64,000 nt of DNA. Source: Melastoma dodecandrum. Lineage: Eukaryota > Streptophyta > Magnoliopsida > Myrtales > Melastomataceae. Within the stretch, counting starts at the first letter, position 1, and each line of letters begins with the position of its first letter. The notes under the pieces were generated by a model. It was not told the DNA's origin. It worked only from the letters and a program-made list of their open reading frames with translations, and did no database searches. A program made the translations under genes and the position numbers. Location of the stretch: assembly GCA_029817715.1 (NCBI GenBank), contig JARUPY010000538.1:6138001-6202000 (forward strand), in the 5' to 3' direction. Shown here in pieces: positions 35,661 through 47,658 of this stretch.

Positions 35661-38020
35661 CACGTACCAGCCTCAGTTTTACGCCCTTGGAGACGCTTCT
35701 TTTCTTGGTTGGAGTTAAAAGGGAGGGAATACCAAAGGTTGGGGTCCAACAGCTAAAAGGGCTATATGCATGCAAATGGGGAGAGGCCCTCTCTTTGTCA
35801 TATGCTAAGTAGGAGCTATATATCTCTTGAGGCCCAACTATGCCAGTTCAATCCTTTTGAATCAGTCGGACAAAAAGCAGTCCACGAGAAGTTAGCCCGA
35901 CTCGAATATGGCGATGATCATGCGTTTGTTTGTTGTTGTTGTTGTTTGGGTGGTGAGGGTGTTAAAGTACGTAAACCGTATCTAATTGTGCGAACAATTC
36001 GATCGCCCTACATAATTTAGATAGAATAATGGATAGACAACACTCGCATTAACAAAAAAGCGTTTATAAGGAGGTACAGGCTTTTACTGACTCGCAACCA
36101 TCGCGCAAAGCAAATGTAAGGGAAACGGTCGAATCTTCGGACGGTTATGGCAACCTCCTCTTTTGGAGGCCGCTTTGGAACGATGGAAACGGTCGCGACT
36201 GGATGCGGTGAGATGCTTGGATGGACTTAAGACGCTGAGGAAGAGAGCAAAAACGATTGGATCAATTTGCCGGTTTGTACTTAATAACTGATCGTGTTTC
36301 AATTTAAATAGCTCTTAGTCTTTTATATGCTACCATAGAGCCGTCGAATTAGCTGGGACTTGGGTAGTTGTCAACCTCGTAACATCTAACGAATTTCCTG
36401 GGTTTCAGGAATCTTACTCAAATCGTTACTGACGTGGATCGATCAACTTCTCCTAACTCCCGCGTCGAGAGCCTCCATTCTCGAATTACGAAGGTCGGAC
36501 CTCAAGTTCCCTCCTACTCGAGATATTATGGATTGTGACTCGACTTTCACTAGTTCGGGGAAACTCCTCTTTCTTTATGGGTGGCCCAATTGGGTAAATT
36601 CAAAGTGTAAAGAGAGGGGGAGGGGTGATGCACTTTGTTTTGGATCGAGTCTAACAATCTTCTCGGACAAACGATCCTGGGGGTGGTCGTCATTGTTGCT
36701 GGCGATGATGATGATGTTCTTTTGAAGCTTTTCATGGCTTCTTCTCAAGTCTTTTATGTCTCAACTCGGGGGAGGGAGGGAGGGAGGGAGGGAGTAATCG
36801 GGCATCGGTATTCGTAACTTAAAAAAGCACTCCTATTAAAAAAAAGAAAGCCTGTTCTTTAGGTTGAGGCGGGTATGTAGATTTTGATACTTACTACACG
36901 CGAGATTTCTCGTTAAACCAAACACAGGAATTTAATCCATATGTTTTCTAAAACGAAGACACGCCATCGACTTTTCCACGAAATACTTATGGATAAAAAT
37001 TCCTTTTTAAATACTTCAAAATAATTTCATAAAAATTGATGGCATACTAAGAAAGCATTGTATATGTTTTATTAATCTTTCATGGAAACTTGATTTTTCT
37101 TCTTCCTTCACATAAAACAATTCATCATGTTCAAAATTACTCTGCGGGTTTTTGTTAATGAGTGTATTAGGACACCAGTTAAGAGATATAAATAGTAAAA
37201 ATAATAAAGCCATTTTAGACTAAACACAACTTAGACAACATAACCCACGAGACACATTAAATTAACAAATCCTATGCATAAAACCAAATGGCGAGGAGTT
37301 CAACAAGAATATTTGGGTAATCAGTTCACCAATCATATTTCTACTGGTATTTTTTTTTTTCAAACAACAAGTAGTATTCTGACTGCAATGCCTTCCGTTT
37401 TTGCTTATCGGCCCCCACCACCCAAAGAAAAAAAAAGCTATTTCTTGTTCTTTTTTGGATATAAAAAAATTCCAATAATGGAATTGTTCCCCCTCACCCC
37501 CCTCCCCTTTATAGTTTTTTTATATAATAAAAACGAATATTCGCAATTTTACTTTTTGTTTTTTATACTTTTTATTTAAATAAAAAAAAAACAATTTCAA
37601 GAAGCTTTGAACTTTCACTGTTTCCCATGAGGAGGGAGGGAGCGATCCATCCGATCTTAATTGCTTTTTGGCTTTTCTCTTTTTTTGGAAATCACTCCAA
37701 TCACTCACTTTCATAACAAAATCCAACTTTGCTTGTCATACAAATCAAAACTCCACCCCAGATCAGATTCCCTCCTCCTAATCTTTTTTCTCTTTTGAAT
37801 TCCTCTCCTTCCTTTGTTGAGTTCCAAGTATTTAGTTTAAAGTTTTTGCTTTTCGGTTTAATTTAGAATGGAGCAGAGAGCGAGGGCTCTTGATGTGAGG
37901 CAAACGAACAGTATGTTGGAATGTATCGGTATAACATGGACGGAACAACTTCGTTTTCGAATGATTAAACATGTAGTTATCTTGATCGGATTGGATTAGT
38001 CGAGTCGAAGGGGAGGTCGT
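35660..38020. other. spacer upstream of the BIG GRAIN 1-like gene's 3' side
   Basis: AT-rich DNA with (GTT)n at about 35928-35946 and (GGGA)n at 36772-36794. Several frames of 60-100 codons have low-complexity content and no domain. Confidence 0.4.
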
Positions 38021-38040
38021 GACTACAAGCGGGTGGGTTG

Positions 38041-39111
38041 TTAAGGTCCCGTACTGGTCACCGCCAGATGATCGATCTCGAACAGGTCAGAACTCGAGCA
38101 GCTCCCCGCACCGTCATCGTCATTCGCATCCTTGTTGTCGTCATTGTGGCTACGGAGTTCGGCCTGACCTGTTCCTTTCTGAGTCCCCGTTTTCCTGCCC
38201 TCCATGTCTTTCAGGAGCCTAATTTCCTGCGTCCATGCTCTCCACTCTTCGCCCCGGCAGCTCCTCTGCTCCCCCGAAGTCCTCCCAGTGGATCGAACTT
38301 TCCCTGAACCATTCCCACCTTCTGTCTTGCTGTGCTGAGATGCCCGACTGGAGGGGCCGCGGGGGAGATCTTCTCCGACTATGACATTGACAGGGCAGAA
38401 CCTGACTGACCTCGTTCCCATGGCATCTCTCGGTTCGTTCCTCAGGGCGGCACGGGAACTGTAGCTGTTGTTCAGACAAGCCCTCGAGAACGAAGTAGTG
38501 GAGGAGCATGTCGATGCCTGCCCCGACTTAGAGTTCCTGCCGAGATTCCCGTCGTCGAGGAAACGGCCTTTCTTCTTGCCCGAGGACATGAAGATCGAGT
38601 TTAAAAGGCTCGTGAGCCTGCCGCCCGGCGAAACTGGTTGCTGCTTTACCTTCTTCAGAGTTTCATAGGCCCTCAAAGCCTTTGATTTCTGCTCGACACC
38701 CTCTTCCCTGTTTCCACGAAACGGAGCCCTGGCTGCCCCATGCTCTGCCTTCTCTGTCTCGGCCAGCACGGCACGTGTCTTCACCGGGCGAAGCTTGAGA
38801 GGCGCAAAGCACGAAGCCTTAGTCTTGGCACCGTGGAATGAATCCGTGTCGGAGGACGAGAACCCCCCGGAACTCGATTCCGAAGAAATGGACGTGGAGC
38901 TGAAGTATGCCGAGTCATGATCGACGTCGGACTCCCAAGGCTTCCTCTCCACCGGCCCACATTTCTCCCGGATAAAACAAGACGGCACGACCCCTTTCGA
39001 GCATCCTCGCCGCATCCCGGGCGCAGAGCCCTCCTTCAGCAGGGTGGAGGAGAAAGACGGGTGCGGGTGGAGGGCGGGATCTGTGGCCTCCTTGGACGGC
39101 ATTTCCCACAC
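38041..39111 (-). CDS. BIG GRAIN 1-like protein
   Basis: A single-exon frame of 356 residues. Recognisable blocks in order: HPSFSSTLL near the N terminus; a Ser-rich stretch (FSSTSISSESSSGGFSSSD); ALRAYETLKKVKQQPVSPGG followed by RLTSLLNSIFMSSGKKK; STTSFSRACL; TRSVRFCPVNVIV; and an acidic C terminus with SCSSSDLFEIDHLA. These match the conserved blocks of BIG GRAIN 1 and its plant paralogues. From family knowledge, rice BG1 is a plasma-membrane protein promoting auxin transport and grain size. Here the residues after SFSSTLL (normally DAIY-like) are replaced, so the N terminus is divergent. The start ATG is the first in the frame, 100 bp from a long G-run. Confidence 0.82.
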   Translation of the reverse strand: MWEMPSKEATDPALHPHPSFSSTLLKEGSAPGMRRGCSKGVVPSCFIREKCGPVERKPWESDVDHDSAYFSSTSISSESSSGGFSSSDTDSFHGAKTKASCFAPLKLRPVKTRAVLAETEKAEHGAARAPFRGNREEGVEQKSKALRAYETLKKVKQQPVSPGGRLTSLLNSIFMSSGKKKGRFLDDGNLGRNSKSGQASTCSSTTSFSRACLNNSYSSRAALRNEPRDAMGTRSVRFCPVNVIVGEDLPRGPSSRASQHSKTEGGNGSGKVRSTGRTSGEQRSCRGEEWRAWTQEIRLLKDMEGRKTGTQKGTGQAELRSHNDDNKDANDDDGAGSCSSSDLFEIDHLAVTSTGP

Positions 39112-39207
39112 TTTCCTTTCAGAGGAGGAATAAGAACAAGTGTGAACTTGAGTGTGAAGCGGGCGAGGAATGAGAAGAAGTTCTGGAGGTTTTAATCAAT
39201 CGGGGGA

Positions 39208-39226
39208 GGGGGGGGGGGGGGGGGGG
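39208..39226. repeat. 19-base poly-G run upstream of the BIG GRAIN 1-like gene
   Basis: Nineteen consecutive G on the plus strand (C on the gene strand), preceded by GGGGGAG, about 97 bp upstream of the ATG. It probably lies in the 5' UTR or core promoter. A homopolymer of this length could also be a sequencing or assembly artefact. Confidence 0.85.
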
Positions 39227-39674
39227 ACACTGTCCCGATCAGGATTTGCCTTTGGCTTTTGCTTTTGCTTTTTGTGGGTTTGGAGGGATTTGTGAAGGAA
39301 GGCACGTGCATGGCCTGACTTTTAGGACCTTCTCTTCTCTTCCTTTGCCCTTTGTCTTTGGTTTCGATCGCTCCAGAACATATTCACGTGCAGCGCATGC
39401 CTCTCCTTTCACCATCACAAACCCAGTCCCACGCTTTCAAAACTCTCAAAATCGCAATAAACCTTTTGTTGAACCACTGAATCAACCACCACCCTGATGG
39501 ACCACACCTCTTGAAAACTAGCCTTAATATTGTCCCAATACTTCGATGGGGTTCAACTACTTGGCATGACAAATTCAAAATTACAGTTGTGGGCATTCCC
39601 TGGTGTCCCGAAACCCGGCATTTTACTCTCGGCCGAGGTTTATTTTTGCCGAGACGAGGACAAGGGGACCTTAT

Positions 39675-42600
39675 TCACGGGTTGTCCTGATGGTTGGATT
39701 CCTTATTTCCCCCCTGCGCGTTCAGCCTCTGAGTGTCCACCAGCTGGTAAAGGTCGCCCCGCCGCTGCTTTGCCAAAGGGAGGCTCGACCTAAGTACACA
39801 AAGCTTTTAAGCGAACATGCAGGGAGGAAACTGCCCTTAACACATCCATAATTTAGCCATGGGTGGTTTTGAAGGACAATACCTTCTCATATCCATCACA
39901 GAATAATCGATGTCCGCCACGATTATACTCTCGTGTTCTTCGGTCGTGGCGAGGACTTCTCCAAACTGGAATTTTCAAAGTTTCAGAGGTAGCTTTTATG
40001 TACCGAGAACCGGATGAATTCATGTAGATAAGCATAACCAAGGACCTCAAGGCCAGCTTATCAGGTCTTTGTTTTTTGTTTACATATTGGGTTAACCGGA
40101 ATAGACACACAATAGGCCATCAAACTCAGATAATGCCAATGAAATATGTACTTACAGGTCCGACTAAGGTGGAGTGGCCCCAGGCGATATAACCAGCTCC
40201 GATGTCTCTAGCAGGTGAGCATGTCGCCACATATAACTGTAATCCAAAGCATTTTTTCAGAGAGACAAAATCAGGTTATACTAGTTGAGATATCTTTACC
40301 AATCCAAGCAAGAGTCAAATTAACTAAACAATAAGAGGAAACATCCACTTTTATTGTTTTAGGCTTCGTTTAATCAGACCCAGACACCTATTTGCTACTG
40401 TTCGTCTGTCATAAGAGAAGATACTAACATTTTGTAATTTGTTGGTCCCCCTATACAGAGATGAGCCATTCTGGTCAGACACATGTTTTGAAAGCCCTAT
40501 AATTTGCTCGTAAAAGATAAAGAAAGCGAACCGATAAAGTCTGCGATTTCTTCCATTATGACCTAGACTAGTCAAACCATTAACAATCTCTCTGAAAAGA
40601 TGGAGGAGACATTATCAAGGCACCTGATTATCCACAGCCCTGCATAAATATCAGAGAAGTGTTTTTCAGTGAAATTCCACTGCTGCATACCAGAAATGCG
40701 ATGGACATCAAGAAAATCATGAGAAATATGGATGTAATGCTGATAAAGGCAACTGCACTAGGGAAATGGTCAAGCAAAGGGAATGCCAGAAGTTGTTTCC
40801 TCCTGTTTTCTAGCTGACCCAACTAAATTCAAATTCACTGGCCTCAAGTTGCAGTATTTACAGCATGACTGACATAAGAGATTCTTTGATAGAATGCAGA
40901 TCACACATCCTTGAATGTGGTAATTTAATACATCTCCAACAATTTATGTATTGTATCAGTGAGGGAGGAACAAGTATTAATGGCAAAGAATCAGCATCAG
41001 CAACATTAGCACAGGAAATTTGTTTACTTAGGAAATGGTTCGTGGGTATTTAAAAGTTTGTATAGTCAACGCTCCAGAATCACGTGTACCTTGCTCTCTG
41101 CAATAATTCCCAGTGAAGGGGTCCAGTAGTCATGTTGAATGCCCCGGGATAGCAAAGCAAATGGGCACCTGAATGAAAATATAATTGGTTAAAAACATGT
41201 AGAATGGAAGACCATTTTATAAACAAAATCAAGTGAAAATTCAACTATCTGCTGTCATTTGTCTGAGCAATAAAACCTCAAGGAGGCTAGACATGACATC
41301 ACATTCAGATTATTAGCAAATAAGAAGGGGAAAAGGCTGAAGAAATTAAATTAGCCCAATCCCATATGGCCAAACATCATTTTGGTAATTACTAAAATAC
41401 TGCATGATAGGCCAATTCAGGAAGTGTGAAACATGATTTACTGAGGAACCAACTAGTCAGATTTCTCAGAAACACCATGTTTGTTGTTCTTGCTCTTGCC
41501 CACAGTTACATACATTTTTCGACAAGACTATAGTTAACAAAAGTGACACTTGTTGACATTTATTTACTATATTTCTAAAAAAAATCAAAAATACATTCTA
41601 TTTCCATTAAGTTTTGTGCTTCATATGTGAAATATGTCCTTGTTATTCAAAACTTCTGCTTAGCCCTTTATGGATAAGCCTCTAACAAATAAACAACTTC
41701 CAGATGGCGTGAGCCGGTAAGAGACCTACAGCTAGCTAACAGCAGCGAGCTAGAAACTCTTTGAAGAAGTCCATTACATACAATGTGAAAGATAGACTTG
41801 AAACAGAAGGTGAAAGAAACAGTGTTTCGAAAGACCATCCAGGCCAAGTAGGATATACCTCTTGCAGCATATAGCATGGCCAATTCCTGAAATCGGATGT
41901 CATAACATATTCCTATGCCAATGCGTCCTACTTCTGCAGGGAGATAAAATAATAAAGCGTCATTTTATAGAGACAACAATTAAGCAACAACTTCAGTTTT
42001 TCTTTTCCTGATGAGGTAACTATCAATCAGAGGAGATGTCAAACCCGTGTCCACTATGGTAGGAGTGTCTCCTGCTGTAAGAGTCTTAGATTCCATAAAC
42101 GTGATTTTCCCAGGAATGTCGATATCAAATAGATGTGTCTGTCATTCTAATACAAATTAGCCAACTCGATGAAGTATGGAAGATCTACCACATATCAATA
42201 ACTCTTCCCAGATTACAAAAAGGAAAAAAAGAACGTTGATACTAAAATACCTTGCGATGCTTGGCTTTCAGAACACCATCGGAACCAAAAATGCAGCAAG
42301 TATTGTACAACCTGTCTCCGCATCTCTCTGGTATTGAACCGCCAACTATGGTAACCTTCAAATTCCGGGCAGCTTCCGATAACATAGCAGCTGACGGAGA
42401 CGGTCCTCCTTCGACATCTTCGGCATACAACGGAAAGCTGTCATTTGCATATGGACTATTCCATATTTCCTGGTAGACGGTGAGCATAGCAGTGAGGAAA
42501 ACCATCCCGTCAAAATCTCTTAACGCCATACTAAAGCCATTTCAAGCCAAGGCTAATCTAAATCAATCAACCAACAAAGCACCACCTACACTCCTATTCT

Positions 42601-43174
42601 CAAAAATCATCAACTTTCCCCAAAGTATCAAACAACCTTAACAAAAGCTCGAATCTTCGCATCAGCATGACATTAGGTTTTAGTGGCAACACAGACTCAC
42701 AGGCAATACTACAAGTCTGGCACCCTTTTCGACGGCCTCATGGATAGCCTTCTTAGCATGAGCAATGTTCCTCTCCTTATCGGCCGTCACGGACAATTGA
42801 CAAAGCCCAATCTTGAACTGCAACCCACCCACAAAAAAAAAACCCAACCTTTATCGAGATTCGCTCATCAATGTATAAAATTCACACTTACCCAGGTGAA
42901 GAAACGAAATGGGGCAGATCAAAAATCAAGGGATAAAAAGAAGAAGAGGCCTCACCTGGGATAGAGGAGGGGTGGGCTGAGGGATAGCTGGGGGAGACCT
43001 CGACCGCTCAGGACTGAAGCAAGATGCCATCTTTAGGTTGGAGAAGGGCTTGTCGAACAGGATTGGTGGTCTGGGTTTGGGGGTGGCGGGAGGGAAAGAG
43101 ATGGGTTTGGTGGGATGGAAACGGAAGAGGGGTTTGAGGTTGTGGGTCTTGGTGTGGAGCAGTGATGACTTCAT
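39675..43174 (-). CDS. omega-amidase (nitrilase-superfamily, NIT2/At5g12040-like), chloroplastic
   Basis: Ten minus-strand exons: 43174-42956, 42817-42701, 42469-42251, 42138-42045, 41933-41859, 41168-41090, 40639-40624, 40236-40156, 39965-39883 and 39789-39675. They join in frame to 365 residues, close to the Arabidopsis omega-amidase. All borders are GT-AG, and one exon is only 16 bp. The N terminus ([19 protein letters not shown]) is a plastid-type transit peptide. The nitrilase triad is present: Glu in VVLPEIWNSPY, Lys in KAKHRKTHLFD and Cys in [34 protein letters not shown] and the C-terminal [15 protein letters not shown] confirm the family. It hydrolyses alpha-ketoglutaramate and alpha-ketosuccinamate, the products of glutamine and asparagine transamination. 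Confidence 0.92.
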
Positions 43175-43219
43175 TTTCTCCAAATTCTTCTCGAATAAAA
43201 TTATTCTCCAAATAATCAA

Positions 43220-44334
43220 AACTCTCTCAACTATACAATCATTTCCTTCACTTCATACCTCTCTATCTTATCACACAATTATCCTAGACATATAATTCAT
43301 GTCATGCACTAATAAAGGGGAAATCTCGGCAAGGTGTTGGAGATATATTCAATGAAAATATTTTCATGTTTGACAAAGTACAACGAAAATGACTTTTTAT
43401 TAACATGAAAAAATCCAAAAATCTTAATCATAATTGATTTATGAGTCTTAGCAATGTTGGAGATATATTTTTATGGGTGGTTTTAAGAATTTAAAAAATA
43501 ATTAATAAAGAATATATTATATATTTTCGAAAATGTAATTTACAAAACAATTCCATTCTCGAAAATGGTATCGACTCTTTTTATGAAGTTTATTTAACGG
43601 GCATATGTATAAATATTAAATAAACGTGGACAAGAATTAGATATTGATAAATTCGAATATAAATGTTTTATTCATTAACGTTTTTTGCGTAGGGACGTCT
43701 TAATTGGAATCGAAACAGTAACCACTCATGAGGCGACTATTTAACTACAAAAATTCTGGGCCACAGATTTCGGCTTTATCTATGGATCAACGGTTTAGAA
43801 TACAGGCCCAAGGAACAGGAAACCCAGTAAGGAGGTGACCACGAAAATACACCAGACGAATGCTTGCTGAGCGAAGCAGTCATTAAGCTACAGGCGACAA
43901 GGGTCAGCAAAGCGACAAACGTAGCTAACTGGGCGAACAAGGAAACTCTACGGCAAAGGCCAATGGGCGATGCATCGATCAGTGGCTGTTAAGGAAGATT
44001 CCAGATGATCTCAGGATTTAGAATGAATTTATTGCCAAGTTTGCTCAAATGGAAAGAAGATATTCCATGAAGACTGGTGACAAAGGAAACGTAATATATG
44101 TGCAATATTTCATTACCATAATCTCCGTGCTCCTACGTTCTTGCTTCTCTCCAAAGGCATCGTCGATGACATCTGTAAGTGCTTCTGCTTAAGGGTGTTC
44201 GTCCGCTGTCTTTCTTTCTCTCTTTTCATTCATACGGCGACCACACATTCAACAAACCTCCGAGCACCAGTTACTCGTAGTGCCAGAGATTTCCAACGTG
44301 TTTGGATCCGCCTTGTCCGTGGTCACTTCCGAAG
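43220..44334. other. spacer between omega-amidase gene and the Tat element
   Basis: AT-rich upstream DNA of the omega-amidase gene to about 43700, then unexplained sequence. The frame 44141-44371 runs into the LTR and has no domain. No gene seen. Confidence 0.4.
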
Positions 44335-45582
44335 TGTTGACATGATGAACTATCTTGGGCCTATTCTCTGACAAAACCCACAGTAGGACGCGGCGCCCAT
44401 CAGAGAAAAGACGGGACGCTCACGCCAGGCCTATAGCCCCAATTTACACGAACTACATGACTGATTAGTGACCCCGAGATCAGTGGGAGTCTACGGCCCA
44501 CGTCTGCACAGGTCACACGTCTCAAAGGACGGTTTATTAACTCCGAAGTCAGTGGAGTCTACAACCCACGTCCGCACGAGTGGCACGTCTTAGAGGACAG
44601 TTTGTTGACTCCGAGATCCATGGGGGTGGTTTAGTTTAGAGGATCTTCAGAGGTCGTAACAGACCGGGTATAAAAAGGAGGAGATCTTTCCTTGGAAAAT
44701 TCACAATCAATTCAGCCAACAGAAGCTTTATTTGCTCGTCACCCCTTAGTTGTTAGGATTCCCCGACCTGGGCGAAACTCTTGAGGTTTCATTGGTCATC
44801 ACTTCTACCGTCAGAGTGAGCAACCTTAGCTCCGACAACCAAACTCCGCCTTCACTTCCACCACCAGAGTGAGCAACCGTTCTGGTAACAAATCCCCGCC
44901 AGCATTCCATCGCCAGGACGAGCCACCGTAGTCCCGGCAAAACAACTCCACCTTCGACTCCGCCACCAGGGTGAGCAACCGTAGCCTTGGTATCCACATC
45001 CGCCACCATTCACGGCCACATTCCATTCACCAAGCCCAGCAACCAGTTTTCACCATCTAGAGTCGCAAGTCTACAGCACTCTGTTATTAAGTCTACGACG
45101 TCATCGCCTAGATTCACAAGTCCACAGCACCCAGCGTCAAGTCTACGACGTCCCCATCACCCAGATTCGCAAGACTGCGGCATTCAGCAGCAAGTCTACG
45201 ACCTTGCCTCATTATCCTCTCAGCCTGCAGCGTCCAGCAGCAAGTCTACGACGTTGTACCTCCGTCCTTATTTTATTTTTATGGCTGTAAGCACCTTTTT
45301 ATTATTGTAAGACTTCGTATATTCGATTTAATCTATTTCATTTACTTACTGGCGACCACATCTGAAAACCTGTGAGTATTATTGCTAAATATTTTCAACG
45401 TGATCTGTTTTCGACGCGAACACGGAGCGAACAATGACGCTGTTGACGGAACTATAATCGAGAGTGAAGGGCGATGCCGTTGACGGAACTGGAATCGAAA
45501 GTCAGAGGACAACGGCGTTGGCGGAACCGAAACCTATACCAGAATTAGTAGGGTAGGTTCTTGGGTGAGCCTACCCAAGTGG
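44335..45582 (+). repeat. 5' LTR plus leader of the Tat element
   Basis: Contains a promoter-like GGGTATAAAAAGGAGG at about 44668. It also holds a set of imperfect repeats around GTGAGCAACCGTAGC (about 44813-44990) and, from 45060, a series of CAAGTCTACGACGT units. A possible primer binding site, TGGCGACCACATC, begins at 45350. If that is right, the LTR proper ends near 45345 and the rest is leader. If the whole repeated block is LTR, it ends near 45582. Confidence 0.8.
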
Positions 45583-45608
45583 GAGAACGAAAAGCTTAAA
45601 GTTTACAG

Positions 45609-46994
45609 ATGGCAAAAAGTACCAGGAGCGGAGCTAATCGCGACCTTCCACCTCCATTAGATGGAGATGATCAGCTTATAGCGGGAGACTTAAATGTCGA
45701 GAATGCGGCTCTAGGAAGCCAAGAAACTGCAAATCAACCTGATTCCGGGGTACATACTCCTTTTGAGTTTATATCCGGGCTTGAATTCCATAAAGAATTC
45801 AACGATATGAGGAACCTGATGGACAGCCATGTCACTAGATTGCAAGACAATATGAATCAGATTTTGGAGCAACTCAGCGCTTTGAATAGGCCAAATGCTA
45901 TTGCAAGGCCAAGCGCCCCCATAGACAGGGAGAATTCTTTCATGGGAGCCTGGCACGCAGAAGGGCGCAATGTGTCGTTCCAGGAGGATGAGCCTTGGAA
46001 CGACGCTAACCAACACGCTACAGAGGTCTGCAATAGGGACAGGATGTCCCCCTCGAGGCCTACTACCTCTCGATCTCCTACGTCTTGGAGGGCAAATGCT
46101 GTGTATGCAGTGAACCCTGTAGACGATGATGTAGAGGCGTAGGGTGAAACAAACAGATATGCAAGTGGCATACACCCTCGTCGACCTGGTAAAGCACATG
46201 TAGAGGAGATACCTTCAGGGAAACTCCAGCCATAGGAAGTCTACCACGGGGGAAAGCTTCTACACGAATGTCTCGGTAAACCCACAGCCATCTCGAACCA
46301 CCGCGAGGGTGCCTTATCCCCAGAGAAAGTGAACCAGGACTATGTACGAGAACAGTTCGATCACGTACCACCACATAATCTGAGGGAGACAATCGTTCAA
46401 GTCTTGGAGCAGATGGTCTATACCTGGGGCTGTCAGGCAGGACGATCCTGGTCTATACAGGAGTCCATACCCTGCCTACATCGATAGAGACTTTTCCCTT
46501 AATACAGAGTACCTGATTTCACCCGTTTTTCAGGGGAGGATGAGATGACGCCTATAGAGCACATAGCCCAGTTCACTCATCAAGCAGGAGACGCTGCAGC
46601 CAATGACTTTTGGAAGTTGAAATTATTCCCGACTTCACTCACGGGAGATGCTTTCACATGGTATGCAAGTTTACCTCCTGGGTCAGTAACATCATGGGCG
46701 GAAATGCAGTCTTTCTTTATGAAACCATTTGCTCAGCTAGACACACCCATGTCAATCGTTGAAGTGATGCGGCTTAGACAAACCGTCGGGGAACACCCAG
46801 GACAGTTCCTCATGCGTTTGCGAAAAGCGCTGCTTCGCTGTAGACCTACAATTCCTAAAAGGGATCAGCTAATGATCGCGTTAAGTGCCTTGTTTATGCC
46901 TTTCAAGAAGAAGTTACAAGGGGAAAGGTTCAATGATCTTTATGACTTGGCTAGGAGAGCGAACTATCATCAGTTGCTGATGGAAGAGGCTTAG
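45609..46994 (+). pseudogene. Tat gag region in two frames
   Basis: 45609-46142 opens with MAKSTRSGANRDLPPPLDGD and continues with a coiled helix (FHKEFNDMRNLMDSHVTRLQ). 46545-46994 holds the conserved retrotransposon gag domain (DFWKLKLFPTSLTGDAFTWY and FFMKPFAQLD). The 400 bp between them contain stops. Further gag-like sequence with a zinc-type pattern (WHGSFTHTTKDCLSCRNM when read near 47250) follows. Confidence 0.75.
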
Positions 46995-47301
46995 TCTAGA
47001 CACGCATATCAGTTGGAAACCTTTGAAGTAGACATGGCCGAGTTCGTGAAAGGCGAAGCAACGGTTTGTGAGCAAGGAAAAACTCAAAAGCAAAAGCATC
47101 CCAGAAATCTGGTGAAGAAAGAAAGTATTCTTTCGACTAGATAAGGCGGATGCAATTTTTGATTGGCTTGTCCAACGAAAGTGGATTAAGCTCAAATCGG
47201 GCCACAGAGCCCCTCAGACAGAAAGAGAGAAAACTAGGAATTATTGCAAGTGGCATGGTTCGTTCACACATACGACCAAGGATTGTCTATCATGTAGGAA
47301 C

Positions 47302-47658
47302 ATGATTCAAGACCTTATAGAGTCAAAAGAATTATACTTCCCTGAAGTAGACGAAGTCACTATGGTCGACGACAGGCCTTTTGATGATGAAATTGCCATT
47401 CATATGTTCGATGTTTCTGATGTAGACATCAACTTCAACGAGACTAATACTGATTTTTCCCTACAGGACATAAAGATCCCCGAGGAGACCATGATAGCGA
47501 ATGCCCTCTTCCGCCGCTTGGTTGACAAGGGTGTAGTCCCCTGTCCAGATAAGGAAGTGGCATCCAACCTCTGCTGTTGGCATATGGATGACACGCACAC
47601 CATTGATATATGCAATACTTTCAGGAAGTATCTGCAGAACAATCAGGGGGATGCCTAG
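47302..47658 (+). pseudogene. Tat gag-protease linker with cysteine/histidine motif
   Basis: A 118-residue frame with acidic composition. It includes LFRRLVDKGVVPCPDKEVAS and LCCWHMDDTHTIDICNTFRK, matching the Cys-His region found between gag and protease in Tat elements. It ends at a stop just before the next broken part. Confidence 0.55.

Noticed and set aside
38041..39111. Calling the 356-residue Ser-rich protein a membrane-associated kinase regulator (MAKR)
   Set aside because: The blocks KKVKQxPVSPGGRL, TTSFSRxCL, RSVRFxPVxVIV and SSDLFEIDHL fit BIG GRAIN 1-like proteins better than MAKR.
44746..45310. Overlapping frames of 60-107 codons in the Tat LTR, repeated at 56662-57294
   Set aside because: They are duplicated only because the LTR is duplicated and arise from internal subrepeats; no domain.
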